From: Sulfurospirillum sp. UBA2217
GTDB taxonomy: Bacteria; Campylobacterota; Campylobacteria; Campylobacterales; Sulfurospirillaceae
Assembly: GCA_002328495.1 (NCBI GenBank)
Contig: DCUJ01000002.1
Coordinates: 236,039-300,038, forward strand
DNA length: 64,000 nt
Direction of reading: 5' to 3'
Shown here piece by piece: positions 7,956 to 16,938 of the stretch (its first letter is position 1; every line of letters begins with the position of its first letter). A program made the position numbers and the translations under genes. The notes beneath the pieces were generated by a model. That model worked only from the letters and a program-made list of their open reading frames with translations. It did no database searches and was not told the origin of the DNA.

Positions 7956-9312
7956 TATTGACCCCGCAATTCAACCGACAGAGTACCGTAAAAAGCGTTA
8001 TATGACGTTTGGGATTATTAGCGTTATTTCTTTACTTCTTCCCTTTATTACCATTGAGGGCAAACACCTTTTTCTTTTAAGTTTTGATCGCAAACAGCTT
8101 CATCTCTTTTTTACAACCTTTGATATGCAAGAACTCTACCTTATGCCTTTTTTACTCATCTTGCTCTTCTTGAGTATCTTTTTTCTCACAACACTTGGAG
8201 GGCGTGTCTGGTGTGGATGGGCGTGTCCACAAACCATTTTCCGTATTATTTACCGTGATTTGATTGAAACAACACTATTAGGTATTCACAAAAGTATCAA
8301 AAACAAACAAAAAGAAGCAGAAAAAGGAAGTGGCTTTAAAAAAGTCATTGCTATTTTGATTTGGACTGTTTTATCTTTTTTAGCAGCATCTAACTTTTTA
8401 TGGTACTTCATTCCTCCTGAGGATTTTTTCCAATACCTTAAAGATCCTGTTGAAAACAGCGTTATGTATAGTTTTTTAATTGGTGTGACGCTCTTTTTAG
8501 TCTATGATATTGTCTCTTTGAAAGAAAATTTTTGTATCTATATTTGTCCTTACGCACGCGTTCAATCGGTACTATTTGATGAAAACACTTTGCAAACCAT
8601 TTATGATGAAAAACGTGGCGGTCAAATTTATGATGAAAAAGGGACGAAACTGGGTAGTAAACCTGCTCTTGCAAGTGATGATTGTACGGGATGTGAAGCG
8701 TGTGTGCGTGTTTGTCCAACGCATATTGACATTCGAAAAGGAATGCAACTGGAGTGCATCAACTGCTTAGAGTGTTCCGATGCCTGTGCGCCAATTATGC
8801 AAAAATTGGGTAAGCAGAACCTTATCTCATGGACAAGTTCGAATGCAATGGAAAAAGGACTCAAGACCCAATACTTCCGTTTTAGAACCATTGCTTATGG
8901 TGTAGCATTAACGCTGGCTCTTATCGGTCTTTTTGTTATGGGAAGTAAAAAAGAGCATATGCTTTTAAACATCAACCGCCCAAGTCAGTTGTACAAAATT
9001 CTTGATGATGGCAAAACGGTTGAAAATGCCTATACGTTTTTATTTCAAAACACTGATTCCAAAGACCATGAATACTATTTTGAAGTTTCCCATAAAGATA
9101 TTACTATTGATAGGCCCAGTGAGCCTTTCTTGCTCAAAGCGGGTGAAAAAGTCAAAAAAATAGTCCTCCTAAACTCTGTTCCTAAAACCATTAAAGAAGA
9201 GGGAGAAGCACTTAGTGTTGAAATTAAAGCCTTTGCTTTAGATGAAAAAGAACGCATCGTTGTACTTCGAAAAACAGTCTTCTTTTTTCCTAAAAAAGCA
9301 GACTACCAATAA
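7945..9312 (+). CDS. ccoG: Cytochrome c oxidase accessory protein CcoG (FixG/RdxA)
   Basis: 455 residues. A membrane domain with several helices contains GGRVWCGWACPQTIFR (Cys90, Cys94). A ferredoxin-like region near 245-275 has two Cys clusters, CTGCEACVRVCP and CINCLECSDAC, for [4Fe-4S] centres. The C-terminal 120 residues form a periplasmic Ig-like domain. CcoG reduces copper for assembly of cbb3-type oxidase, the microaerobic terminal oxidase. The gene order next to rpsU is the same as I recall in C. jejuni (Cj0369-Cj0370). The start overlaps the preceding regulator gene. Confidence 0.95.
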   Translation: MACNIDPAIQPTEYRKKRYMTFGIISVISLLLPFITIEGKHLFLLSFDRKQLHLFFTTFDMQELYLMPFLLILLFLSIFFLTTLGGRVWCGWACPQTIFRIIYRDLIETTLLGIHKSIKNKQKEAEKGSGFKKVIAILIWTVLSFLAASNFLWYFIPPEDFFQYLKDPVENSVMYSFLIGVTLFLVYDIVSLKENFCIYICPYARVQSVLFDENTLQTIYDEKRGGQIYDEKGTKLGSKPALASDDCTGCEACVRVCPTHIDIRKGMQLECINCLECSDACAPIMQKLGKQNLISWTSSNAMEKGLKTQYFRFRTIAYGVALTLALIGLFVMGSKKEHMLLNINRPSQLYKILDDGKTVENAYTFLFQNTDSKDHEYYFEVSHKDITIDRPSEPFLLKAGEKVKKIVLLNSVPKTIKEEGEALSVEIKAFALDEKERIVVLRKTVFFFPKKADYQ

Positions 9313-9581
9313 AACTTATTCCAAAGGGCGTTTATGTTAAGCGCCCTTCTTGCATATATTTTTTCTCTTTATCTTCAGCTTACTTTTAATTGGGTTGTGG
9401 AGAAATTATCTACTCCAAACAGTACACACAAGATTTTAGACTCTCTTCGAGTACTTCTTTACATGTAACTAAAATTGAGCCGTCTTTAATCAATGGTTTT
9501 AAATCTTAAAAATAAAAAGATATTGGGAAGGAGGGGAGGAAGAGAAGAAGGTGAAAACACCCTCTTCATCGTAAGTCGTTA
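9313..9581. other. Intergenic region between convergent ccoG and rplT
   Basis: 269 nt without a convincing gene. It holds a ccoG-side hairpin (9324-9348), a TTACATGTAA copy at 9459-9468, a purine-rich run GGGAAGGAGGGGAGGAAGAG at about 9525-9544, and a G:U-tolerant hairpin GAAGAAGGTG-AAAA-CACCCTCTTC (9544-9567) just after the rplT stop that may terminate the rplT message. Confidence 0.6.
9324..9348 (+). terminator. Putative terminator of ccoG
   Basis: Stem AAGGGCG / CGCCCTT with an 11-nt loop. A T-rich stretch begins about 10 nt further on. Moderate strength. Confidence 0.5.
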
Positions 9582-9935
9582 TTAAAGGGCAGCTTTTGCT
9601 TGTTTTACAACGGTTGCAAAGGCTTCAGGGTCATTCATCGCCATATCTGCAAGAATCTTTCTGTCTAAATCAATATTGGCCTTGTTTAGCGCATTGATGA
9701 AGCGTGAGTAACTAATGTCGTTAAGTCTACATGCTGCATTGATACGTGTGATCCAAAGTCTTCTAAAATCTCTTTTCTTTTGTCTTCTATCACGGAACGC
9801 ATAGACCATACTTCTTTCAAGTTGCTCTTTCGCTTTTCTAAAGTGTTTTCTTCTTCCACTATAGAAGCCTCTTGCTAACTTTAAAATTTTCTTGTGACGT
9901 CTTCTTCTGACGATACCTGTTTTTACTCTTGCCAT
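9582..9935 (-). CDS. rplT: 50S ribosomal protein L20
   Basis: 117 residues, starting ARVKTGIVRRRRHKKILKLA, with the conserved GFYSGRRKHFRKAKEQLERS and the C-terminal RLNDISYSRFINALNKANI. L20 is essential for early assembly of the large subunit. It is the last gene of the thrS-infC-rpmI-rplT cluster. A 119-nt spacer separates it from rpmI and contains short GC-rich inverted repeats and a near-copy of the TTACATGTAA motif at 10008. Confidence 0.98.
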   Translation of the reverse strand: MARVKTGIVRRRRHKKILKLARGFYSGRRKHFRKAKEQLERSMVYAFRDRRQKKRDFRRLWITRINAACRLNDISYSRFINALNKANIDLDRKILADMAMNDPEAFATVVKQAKAAL

Positions 9936-10054
9936 GGTGTCTCCTTGACCAAATAAATCAATGTCGGTGTCCCTTATCGGGAACTTACCCTCATTAAGAG
10001 GGGAACATTACATGTAGGGTGAATGACTCTTGTCAAAAACTCAATATTCTAAAA

Positions 10055-10249
10055 TTATGCTTTACAAAGCATTAATTTAACGGATTTCTCATCGCGTGCA
10101 TCGACAGTTTTAGCGACTTTCAAACCACGCATTCTCTTCGATGGTTTTTTAGTAAGAATATGACTTCTAAAGGCTGCGCCTCTTTTGATCTTATTCTTTG
10201 CGCATCTAAAACGCTTGGCTGCACCGCGTACCGTTTTCATTTTCGGCAT
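10055..10249 (-). CDS. rpmI: 50S ribosomal protein L35
   Basis: 64 residues with PKMKTVRGAAKRFRCAKNKI at the start and KKPSKRMRGL in the middle, typical of L35. It lies between infC and rplT in the standard bacterial order. The upstream 115-nt gap (10250-10364) contains a GGGGAAATCCCC-type inverted repeat that may be part of a leader or attenuator; I cannot assign it to a known leader class. Confidence 0.97.
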   Translation of the reverse strand: MPKMKTVRGAAKRFRCAKNKIKRGAAFRSHILTKKPSKRMRGLKVAKTVDARDEKSVKLMLCKA

Positions 10250-10364
10250 GCTTACTCCTTGTAATTATTCTAAAATCCAAATGGGGGAAATCCCCTCGGC
10301 ATTAGAAAACGCTAATAATAGCTTAATTTTCCTTAGAGGGGATTAAAATGAGTATTAAATGAGG

Positions 10365-10880
10365 TTACTTTTTGGGAGTGACCAGCATATTGATGTATCG
10401 ACCTTCAAGCTTTGGCGTTTTTTCTCTCTCTGCAATATCTTCTAACAGTGGCCACAGTGCTTCTAGCACATGCTCACCAATCTCAGGGTTTGCCATCTCG
10501 CGACCTTTAAGAAAAACTCTAAATTTAACATGCTTTCCATCTTCTAAAAATTCTCGTGCATGTTTTACTTTATAGTTAACGTCGTTTTGAGCGATTTTAA
10601 CCGAGAGTTTAATCTCTTTAACTTCGATGATTTTCTGATTTTTACGCGCTTCTTTAAGCTTTTTTTCCTGCTGATACTTGAACTTTCCATAGTTCATAAT
10701 CTTAGCCACAGGAGGATTTGCATCTGGTGCAATCAGCACAAGATCAAGACCAAGTTCGTCAGCTTTGGCTAAAGCCTCTTTTCGGGTAATGATGCCATAT
10801 TGTGTACCATCATCTCCGATACATCTTACTTCTGCTGCTCTGATTTCATCATTTAGCATGACCTCTTTGTCTTTACTCAA
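10365..10880 (-). CDS. infC: Translation initiation factor IF-3
   Basis: 171 residues with both IF-3 domains: N-terminal NDEIRAAEVRCIGDDGTQYG and IMNYGKFKYQQEKK, C-terminal VKEIKLSVKIAQNDVNYKVK and GREMANPEIGE. The most upstream start is TTG at 10880-10878, overlapping the thrS stop (TTGA). An ATG seven codons in (10859) is an alternative. Rare starts are characteristic of infC because IF-3 discriminates against them and so represses its own translation. Confidence 0.95.
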   Translation of the reverse strand: MSKDKEVMLNDEIRAAEVRCIGDDGTQYGIITRKEALAKADELGLDLVLIAPDANPPVAKIMNYGKFKYQQEKKLKEARKNQKIIEVKEIKLSVKIAQNDVNYKVKHAREFLEDGKHVKFRVFLKGREMANPEIGEHVLEALWPLLEDIAEREKTPKLEGRYINMLVTPKK

Positions 10881-12685
10881 AAGTGTACCTCACTCAATTT
10901 CTCCTTTAGGGTTTTTAATAGTTCTATCTTACTCAAATTATACTGTGTTCTCTCTCGTCTGTCACGCACCGCCACACTTTGGTTTTCCACCTCAGCATCT
11001 CCTATGACAAAAATCATCGGAACTCTCATCGTCTCAGCGTTACGAATACGCTTATTTAAGCTCTCATTTTTAGATGAAACTTCTACATCAATGCCCTCAC
11101 CCATCAACTCATTTGCCAATGCTTTTGCATAATCCAAATGCGCATCTGAAATCGGAATCAACACCGCTTGCGTTGGGGCAATAAAAAATGGAAACTCACC
11201 AGAAGTGTGCTCAATCAAAATACCGATAAATCGCTCAAATGAACCTAAAATGGCACGATGCAACATCACAGGACGTGCGTGTTCGTTATTGGCATCCACA
11301 TAAGAGATGTCAAAACGTTCTGGTAAATTAAAATCGACTTGAATCGTTCCACATTGCCATTTACGCTTCAATGCATCAGTGATCTTGATGTCAATTTTAG
11401 GACCATAAAACGCTCCACCACCTTCATCAATCCCATACTTAATACCATTTTCATCCAGTGCATTTTTTAAGCCCTCGGTCGCGGCTATCCAGTACGCTTC
11501 ATCGCCAATGGATTTTTCAGGTCGTGTAGAGATTTCCATCTCATACTTAAACCCAAAAGCACTCATAATAGAATCGACAAAACTTAAAATTTCTATAACG
11601 TTTTCTTTGATTTGATCGGGTGTACAGAAAATATGAGCATCATCTTGGGTAAATTCGCGCACACGGAACAATCCATGAAGCACGCCACTTTTCTCATGAC
11701 GATGGACCACACCGTATTCAAAAAATTTGAGAGGCAAATCACGGTAGCTACGCACTTCATTTTGAAACACTTTGATGTGTCCTAAACAGTTCATCGGTTT
11801 AATACCGTATTCAGCCTCATCAATCACCGTAAAATACATGTTTTCACCGTAATTTTGATAATGACCGCTGATTTTCCACGCTTCTGACTTTAAGAGTTCA
11901 GGGCCCCGAACAGGTTGGTACCCACGTTGTCGGTGCGCTTTAAAAAGGAGTTGTTCTAGTTTTGAACGTAATCGTCCACCATTAGGAAGCCAAATCGGAA
12001 GTCCAGCACCCACTTCTTCATCAAAAGTAAAGAGTTTAAGCTCATTTCCAATTTTACGATGGTCGCGCTTCTTAGCCTCTTCAATCATGGTCACGTAATC
12101 TCTAAGGCTCTCTTTATCGGCAAATGCTATGCCATAAATTCTTGTAAGCATTTCACGTTTTTCATCGCCACCAAGATACGCACCAGCTACTTTAGTCAGT
12201 TTGAAAAAACGAAGATATCGGGTATTGGGAACGTGAGGACCACGGCATAAATCTTCAAAATCACCTTGTTTATAGATCGAAACTTCACCATCAGGGATAC
12301 GAAGGAGTACCTCTTGCTTTAAATCATCACTGGCAAAATGTTTAAGCACTTCACTTTTGGTTGTGCACGTTTTTTCAATGGGGAGTTTTGCACTGGCAAG
12401 TTCACTCATCTTTTGTTCAATCGCTTTTAAATCGGCATCGCCTATTTTGACACCTATGCGAAAATCATAATAAAAGCCGTCTTCAATCACAGGACCCACA
12501 AAGAATTTTGCATCAGGGTACAACGCTTTAATCGCTTGCGCCATTAAATGTGCACATGAGTGACGAATCACCTCTAAAGCATCTTTGGAATTGTTAAATA
12601 AAATGGGGTTGTCGTAAGAAGCTACTGCGGTTTGCGTGTCGATGACTTGTCCACCTACTTTGTAGGCTATCACATCATTCATCAT
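10877..12685 (-). CDS. thrS: Threonyl-tRNA synthetase
   Basis: About 603 residues from the ATG at 12685, chosen because AAAGGA lies 6 nt upstream; the frame is open to 12721 but that adds residues without a ribosome binding site. Zn ligands of the editing domain (HSCAHLMAQAIKALYPDAKF, and later RGPHVP), the class II core (GVLHGLFRVREFTQDDAHIF; KPMNCLGHIKVFQ) and the anticodon domain (VLIPISDAHLDYAKALA) are present. The N-terminal TGS domain seems short, as in other Campylobacterota. It lies downstream of a tRNA-Val gene on the same strand. Confidence 0.96.
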   Translation of the reverse strand: MMNDVIAYKVGGQVIDTQTAVASYDNPILFNNSKDALEVIRHSCAHLMAQAIKALYPDAKFFVGPVIEDGFYYDFRIGVKIGDADLKAIEQKMSELASAKLPIEKTCTTKSEVLKHFASDDLKQEVLLRIPDGEVSIYKQGDFEDLCRGPHVPNTRYLRFFKLTKVAGAYLGGDEKREMLTRIYGIAFADKESLRDYVTMIEEAKKRDHRKIGNELKLFTFDEEVGAGLPIWLPNGGRLRSKLEQLLFKAHRQRGYQPVRGPELLKSEAWKISGHYQNYGENMYFTVIDEAEYGIKPMNCLGHIKVFQNEVRSYRDLPLKFFEYGVVHRHEKSGVLHGLFRVREFTQDDAHIFCTPDQIKENVIEILSFVDSIMSAFGFKYEMEISTRPEKSIGDEAYWIAATEGLKNALDENGIKYGIDEGGGAFYGPKIDIKITDALKRKWQCGTIQVDFNLPERFDISYVDANNEHARPVMLHRAILGSFERFIGILIEHTSGEFPFFIAPTQAVLIPISDAHLDYAKALANELMGEGIDVEVSSKNESLNKRIRNAETMRVPMIFVIGDAEVENQSVAVRDRRERTQYNLSKIELLKTLKEKLSEVHF

Positions 12686-12736
12686 AATATAATCCTTTAC
12701 TTGCATGAACTCCCACACCAACGGGAGAACAAAAAA

Positions 12737-12812
12737 TGGTGGTCGCGAGAGGATTCGAACCTCCGACCACTACCTTGTCGAGGTAGTGCTCTACCAACTG
12801 AGCTACGCGGCC
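12737..12812 (-). tRNA. tRNA-Val (anticodon GAC) with unusual C33
   Basis: A full cloverleaf can be drawn by hand: acceptor GGCCGCG / CGCGACC, D arm GCTC-GAGC, anticodon stem CTACC / GGTAG, T arm GGAGG TTCGAAT CCTCT, and encoded CCA at 12737-12739. The anticodon loop reads TCGACAA, giving anticodon GAC for valine, but position 33 is C where T is nearly universal, and pair 3:70 is a C-A mismatch. It lies between lspA and thrS. Confidence 0.85.
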
Positions 12813-12860
12813 ACATCATTTGAGAATCACGATTTTATCGAAGTTTTCTTTTGATGAAGC

Positions 12861-13310
12861 TTAAAATACTCCTTTTGAAGCTCTCCATGAGTACCATAGG
12901 ATTAAAACAACCCCAACATCTATCATAACATCAGCAAAATTAAACACCGCAAATTCAAAGCCATAGTGCCAAAAAAAGTAATCCACTACACCCCCATGGA
13001 TAAATCGATCGTACACATTACCAAATGCTGCACCTGTTATGATACCAATAGCTATCGTATGTTCTTTAAAAAAAAGCTTTTCAAAAAAAAGATAACATCC
13101 AACGCCAAAAATAAGAAGCAATTGAAGGTATTTAAGGTACTCATCCAAAAAAGCAAACATTGAAAAAGCAACACCTTTGTTGTATGTTAAAATAAGGGAA
13201 AAATAATCACCATTCCAACGAAATCCTTGTAAAAAAACCATTTTGAGGAGCTGGTCTATGGTGAAAACACCACACAATGTTGCTAAAAAAACAAGCGCTT
13301 TTTTATTCAT
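12861..13310 (-). CDS. lspA: Lipoprotein signal peptidase (signal peptidase II)
   Basis: 149 residues with four hydrophobic helices. The two catalytic aspartates lie in GNVYDRFIHGGVVDYF and FNFADVMIDVGV, as in LspA. It cleaves the signal peptide of prolipoproteins in the inner membrane, which would include the UPF0323 lipoprotein encoded nearby. It overlaps glmM by 8 nt, a pairing known in Campylobacterota. The gene ends 48 nt before the tRNA-Val gene on the same strand. Confidence 0.96.
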   Translation of the reverse strand: MNKKALVFLATLCGVFTIDQLLKMVFLQGFRWNGDYFSLILTYNKGVAFSMFAFLDEYLKYLQLLLIFGVGCYLFFEKLFFKEHTIAIGIITGAAFGNVYDRFIHGGVVDYFFWHYGFEFAVFNFADVMIDVGVVLILWYSWRASKGVF

Positions 13311-14643
13311 TTAAAGCACTTTTAAAAAATTTAACCGCTTTTTCCATGCTCTCTTCAAGCTCTTTTTCATCCCTGCCCTCAAGTAAGATGCGCAGTAAAT
13401 TTTCTGTTCCAGAGTAACGAATCAGCACTCTGATTTTTTTATTTTCAAACTTATCTACTAATTCCTCGTACCCCTTTAACTCAGATAGGGGAATTTTATT
13501 ATCTATTTTCATATTATGCAACATCTGAGGATAAAGTTCAAAAGGGTTAAACAATTTACTCACTTTTTGTTTTTCTGTGAGCACACAATGCATCACGGCA
13601 AGGGCTGCTACTAACGCATCGCCTGTCTTTGCAAAATCGGATAAAATAATATGCCCACTTTGTTCACCACCAAACGCTATTTTTTCGCGGTATAGGCACT
13701 CTAAAACGTTTTTATCCCCCACATCACAACGAAAGATTTTTATGTTCGATCCTCCCAGATAATCTTCTAACGCTTGATTGCTCATAACGGTAACGCAAAC
13801 ACCACTGTTTGTAAGTCTGTTTTGACTTTTCAGAAAAGTAGCGATTTTACCTAAAAGCTTATCACCATGAATGGGATTTCCTTTTTCATCGACCACCACC
13901 AGTCTATCAGCGTCACCATCAAAGGCAAAGCCAACATCGGCACGCAAACGACGCACTTCCTCGCCAAGCTCTTCGGGGTGCAATGCGCCGCAGTTTAAAT
14001 TGATATTACTCCCATTGGGTTCATGATTGATAATTATCACATCCGCACCAAGCTCACTAAACACTGTTGGGGCTACTTTGTACGCGGCGCCATTGGCAGT
14101 ATCAAGCACGATGCGTAGCCCTTTGAGTGTTAAATGTTTTGGAAATGAATTTTTGATTTGCACAATATAGCGACCGATAACATCATCCACACGTTTTGAA
14201 CGACCAATATCAAACTCCATTTTTTGATTTTTTTCAATTAAATCATCATCAAAATAGATTTTTTCTATTTCCCTCTCTTGCTCTTCGCCTAGCTTATTGC
14301 CCAAAGAGTCAAAAAATTTAATGCCATTGTCGAAATAAGGATTATGCGAAGCACTAATCATAATACCCGCATCGCAACGCATATCTTCCGTTAAAAAAGC
14401 AATCGCAGGTGTGGGCATCGGACCAATTTGGCGCACATCGTATCCCACAGCTGTAAGCCCTGAAACGATAGCATTTTCAATCATATAGCCACTGCGTCTG
14501 GTGTCTTTGCCGACTAAAATTTTATTAGTGATAGAGTTTTTACGAAAATAGATTCCTGCTGCCATCGCTAGACGCATTGCCACAAAAGCACTCAATTTTT
14601 TACCTGCTTTACCACGGACACCGTCGGTTCCAAACAATTTCAT
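13303..14643 (-). CDS. glmM: Phosphoglucosamine mutase
   Basis: 446 residues from the ATG at 14643 (MKLFGTDGVRGKAG), the usual start; the frame is open 12 codons further. The phosphoserine active site is in GIMISASHNPYFDNG, the metal loop is FAFDGDADRLV, the sugar-binding loop is GGEQSGH and the phosphate-binding loop is RYSGTENLLR. It converts glucosamine-6-phosphate to glucosamine-1-phosphate for peptidoglycan and lipopolysaccharide. Just upstream lies a copy of TTTACATGTAAA (14657-14668). Confidence 0.97.
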   Translation of the reverse strand: MKLFGTDGVRGKAGKKLSAFVAMRLAMAAGIYFRKNSITNKILVGKDTRRSGYMIENAIVSGLTAVGYDVRQIGPMPTPAIAFLTEDMRCDAGIMISASHNPYFDNGIKFFDSLGNKLGEEQEREIEKIYFDDDLIEKNQKMEFDIGRSKRVDDVIGRYIVQIKNSFPKHLTLKGLRIVLDTANGAAYKVAPTVFSELGADVIIINHEPNGSNINLNCGALHPEELGEEVRRLRADVGFAFDGDADRLVVVDEKGNPIHGDKLLGKIATFLKSQNRLTNSGVCVTVMSNQALEDYLGGSNIKIFRCDVGDKNVLECLYREKIAFGGEQSGHIILSDFAKTGDALVAALAVMHCVLTEKQKVSKLFNPFELYPQMLHNMKIDNKIPLSELKGYEELVDKFENKKIRVLIRYSGTENLLRILLEGRDEKELEESMEKAVKFFKSALNE

Positions 14644-14656
14644 TCGTTTTTCTCGC

Positions 14657-14714
14657 TTTACATGTAAAGATTTATTCAAATTGTAACAAAACTTTTTTAA
14701 TCTTTACATGTAAA
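14657..14714. repeat. Two TTTACATGTAAA copies in a divergent promoter region
   Basis: Copies at 14657-14668 and 14703-14714 are 46 nt apart between divergently read glmM and the small membrane gene. The second ends 3 nt before a TATAAT -10 box, so it overlaps the spacer and -35 region. Confidence 0.8.
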
Positions 14715-14717
14715 CGG

Positions 14718-14723
14718 TATAAT
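14718..14723 (+). promoter_or_regulatory. Putative -10 box for the small membrane gene and K+ channel
   Basis: TATAAT 33 nt before the ATG at 14757. The spacer is occupied by a TTTACATGTAAA palindrome, so a factor binding that motif could affect this promoter. Confidence 0.6.
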
Positions 14724-14756
14724 ACATCCAAAGTACTCTTACCAAAGGACGCACAC

Positions 14757-15134
14757 ATGAATTTAGACAAGGTAATTTCTGGATTCTTTATTATCCTAGC
14801 CATGACACTTAACTTTGGATTTTTTTACGGTGATTTGAGCGATCTTGAACTGCATAGCAAATATGAACTCTTTGCGGCACTTATTGTTAATATTATTGCA
14901 ACCACTCTGAAAATAGGTGATAAAACGCAACTGGGCTCTGTCCTCTTAGCTACCAGTTTAGTGGCCGACATCCAATTGATTGCTTCAGCAACAATCTGGA
15001 CGGTTGCCGCCTATGCGTACACCATCGATCGTGAAATTGCTTCTATTATTATCAGTCTTAGCGGCGGAGCTTTATTAGCAAACATTACCAGTGTCTTTTT
15101 ATATGTTGGTGACACGCTCAAATCTAAGCGCTAG
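14757..15134 (+). CDS. Small integral membrane protein, conserved-type, function unknown
   Basis: 125 residues from the ATG at 14757, which is preceded by AAAGGA; the longer open frame upstream runs through the promoter and is not used. Three to four hydrophobic helices (about 5-25, 35-52, 60-85, 98-120). It may belong to a DUF6394-like family of Campylobacterota, which is a recollection and not verified. It is 9 nt from a K+ channel gene, so an accessory role in that channel is possible. Confidence 0.75.
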   Translation: MNLDKVISGFFIILAMTLNFGFFYGDLSDLELHSKYELFAALIVNIIATTLKIGDKTQLGSVLLATSLVADIQLIASATIWTVAAYAYTIDREIASIIISLSGGALLANITSVFLYVGDTLKSKR

Positions 15135-15143
15135 GAACGGGTT

Positions 15144-16832
15144 TTGAAAAATAGCTCATTGTGGCTTATTTTACAGCGCATGCGCACCCCTTTTTTGGTG
15201 ATTATTGTCACCTATACCGTTTCAATTATTGGTCTTTTGCTCATTGATGGGGTTGATGCAGAAGGCAAGCCTTATCAATTGACCATTTTTGATGCGTTTT
15301 ATTTTATCAGCTACACGGCTACAACCATTGGTTTTGGTGAAACACCCTATACCTTTACTTACCCTCAGCGCATTTGGGTTTCTATGTCTATTTTTTTTAC
15401 AGTCACAGGATGGTTTTATAGCATTGGTAGCTTAATAGCCCTTTTGCAAGATAAGCTTTTTTTGCAAGAATTTCAAAAAGCTACCTTTGTGCGTAACGTG
15501 GGTTTGTTAAAAGAGCGCTTTATTATTATTTTAGGCTACAACACCATTACAAGTGAGATTATTAAAAAAGCAAATGAATACGCGCTTCGTTCCGTTGTTA
15601 TTGAAAAAGATGCAACAAAACGAGACGCACTTCTTTTGGAAAACTTCATACCAACAGTTTACTGTTTAAATGCTGATGCGCATTATGTGGATGCATTAGA
15701 GATGGCTGGGATTAAATCACCCTACTGTAAAGCGATTGTAAGCCTTTTTGAAGACGATGCACTTAACCTTCGTATTGCCCTTACTGCCAAAGCACTTAAC
15801 CCAACGATGACCATGGCTATCAAATCCACCACTAAAAATCATACGGAAAACTTAATAGATGTAGGCGTGCAAATCATTGAAAATCCATTTGAAATTATTG
15901 CCAATCACATTCATATGGCGATTAACACCCCAAACACCCTTCGTCTTGCGCGTTGGATGTATGGGTTATGCCATCTATATGACCCACTCTTAACGCTTCC
16001 GCGTGGAAAATACATCGTTTGTGGTTACGGGCGTATGGGAAAAAGCATTTATGAAGTCCTTAAACAGAATAATTTTGAAAGTGTTTTTGCAGAAATTGAC
16101 AGCACCAAAAGAAGACAATTAAATTCGGATGAACGTAAACTGATTCACATTGGCGATGGGGATGACAGAGATTTGCTAAAAAGTTTGGGCATTGAGTCGT
16201 GTGTGGGTATCATCGCTGGGACAAACGACGATACCACCAATCTCTCTATTTTAGCAACAGCGCGCAAACTTAATCCTACGATTATAACAATAGCGCGTGA
16301 AAATGAACTCGAAGACTTTTCTATTTTTCAAAGTTCCCGAATTGATGTTGTGTTTATCCCCGCAAAAGTATTGATTACTAAAACGGTACATGCCATCATC
16401 AATCCTGCCTTTGATTTGTTTACCAAACAAATCAAAACACTCAGCGAAGAGAAGGTTATACACTTAACGAAAGAGCTGTTAGCCCTTGATTTACATCCCC
16501 TTTTGTTTACATGTAAGATAGATGAAACATCTGCGCCAATGATAGCAACGCACAAAGAGCCTTTGACACTTAGGCTTTTAAAGACATCTCTCAACAATCG
16601 TTCTTTAGAAAATAATCTTATTGCACTTATGCTGGTGCGTCATAAAGAAGTGGTGATGTTACCTTCTTGGGATACCGTTTTAGAAAAAAATGACCTCTTT
16701 TTGCTTGCAGGGGATGCCAATGCACAAGAGCATTTAGAATACATCGCTCTCAATCGCTATGAGTTTCACTATGCTCTTCACGGTGAAGAGTACGGTTTTT
16801 TCAATCAATTTTGGCAAAAATCCTCTTCATAA
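15144..16832 (+). CDS. Potassium channel with two TrkA-type NAD-binding (RCK) modules
   Basis: 562 residues from TTG at 15144, chosen because AGGAACGGG lies just upstream; an ATG occurs 12 codons later. Two transmembrane helices (about 15-35 and 78-100) flank a pore loop with filter TATTIGFGE (58-66). Two Rossmann modules follow, at about 125-240 (FIIILGYNTITSEII) and 285-410 (YIVCGYGRMGKSIYE), then a TrkA-C-like tail. The first module has a less regular glycine motif than the second. It probably conducts K+ under ligand gating. The gene follows the small membrane protein in an operon. Confidence 0.88.
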   Translation: MKNSSLWLILQRMRTPFLVIIVTYTVSIIGLLLIDGVDAEGKPYQLTIFDAFYFISYTATTIGFGETPYTFTYPQRIWVSMSIFFTVTGWFYSIGSLIALLQDKLFLQEFQKATFVRNVGLLKERFIIILGYNTITSEIIKKANEYALRSVVIEKDATKRDALLLENFIPTVYCLNADAHYVDALEMAGIKSPYCKAIVSLFEDDALNLRIALTAKALNPTMTMAIKSTTKNHTENLIDVGVQIIENPFEIIANHIHMAINTPNTLRLARWMYGLCHLYDPLLTLPRGKYIVCGYGRMGKSIYEVLKQNNFESVFAEIDSTKRRQLNSDERKLIHIGDGDDRDLLKSLGIESCVGIIAGTNDDTTNLSILATARKLNPTIITIARENELEDFSIFQSSRIDVVFIPAKVLITKTVHAIINPAFDLFTKQIKTLSEEKVIHLTKELLALDLHPLLFTCKIDETSAPMIATHKEPLTLRLLKTSLNNRSLENNLIALMLVRHKEVVMLPSWDTVLEKNDLFLLAGDANAQEHLEYIALNRYEFHYALHGEEYGFFNQFWQKSSS

Positions 16833-16898
16833 GCTCAAAAGAGTCTCTTTTTATTTTAAAAATCCCTTAAAATAAGTTCTATTTAAAGTTATTTTCTA

Positions 16899-16904
16899 TA
16901 TAAT
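16899..16904 (+). promoter_or_regulatory. Putative -10 box for rpsT
   Basis: TATAAT preceded by a T-rich stretch, 35 nt upstream of the rpsT ATG at 16939. No -35 consensus is visible. Confidence 0.65.
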
Positions 16905-16938
16905 CTACGCCTAAATTTAAAAAATGAAAGGCTTATCT

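Noticed and set aside
12632..12823. 63-residue plus-strand ORF with REDSNLRPLP-type sequence
   Set aside because: This is the well-known spurious translation of the antisense of a tRNA gene; the tRNA-Val is the real feature.
14577..14756. N-terminal extension of the small membrane protein gene
   Set aside because: It crosses the -10 box and palindromes; the ATG at 14757 has the ribosome binding site.
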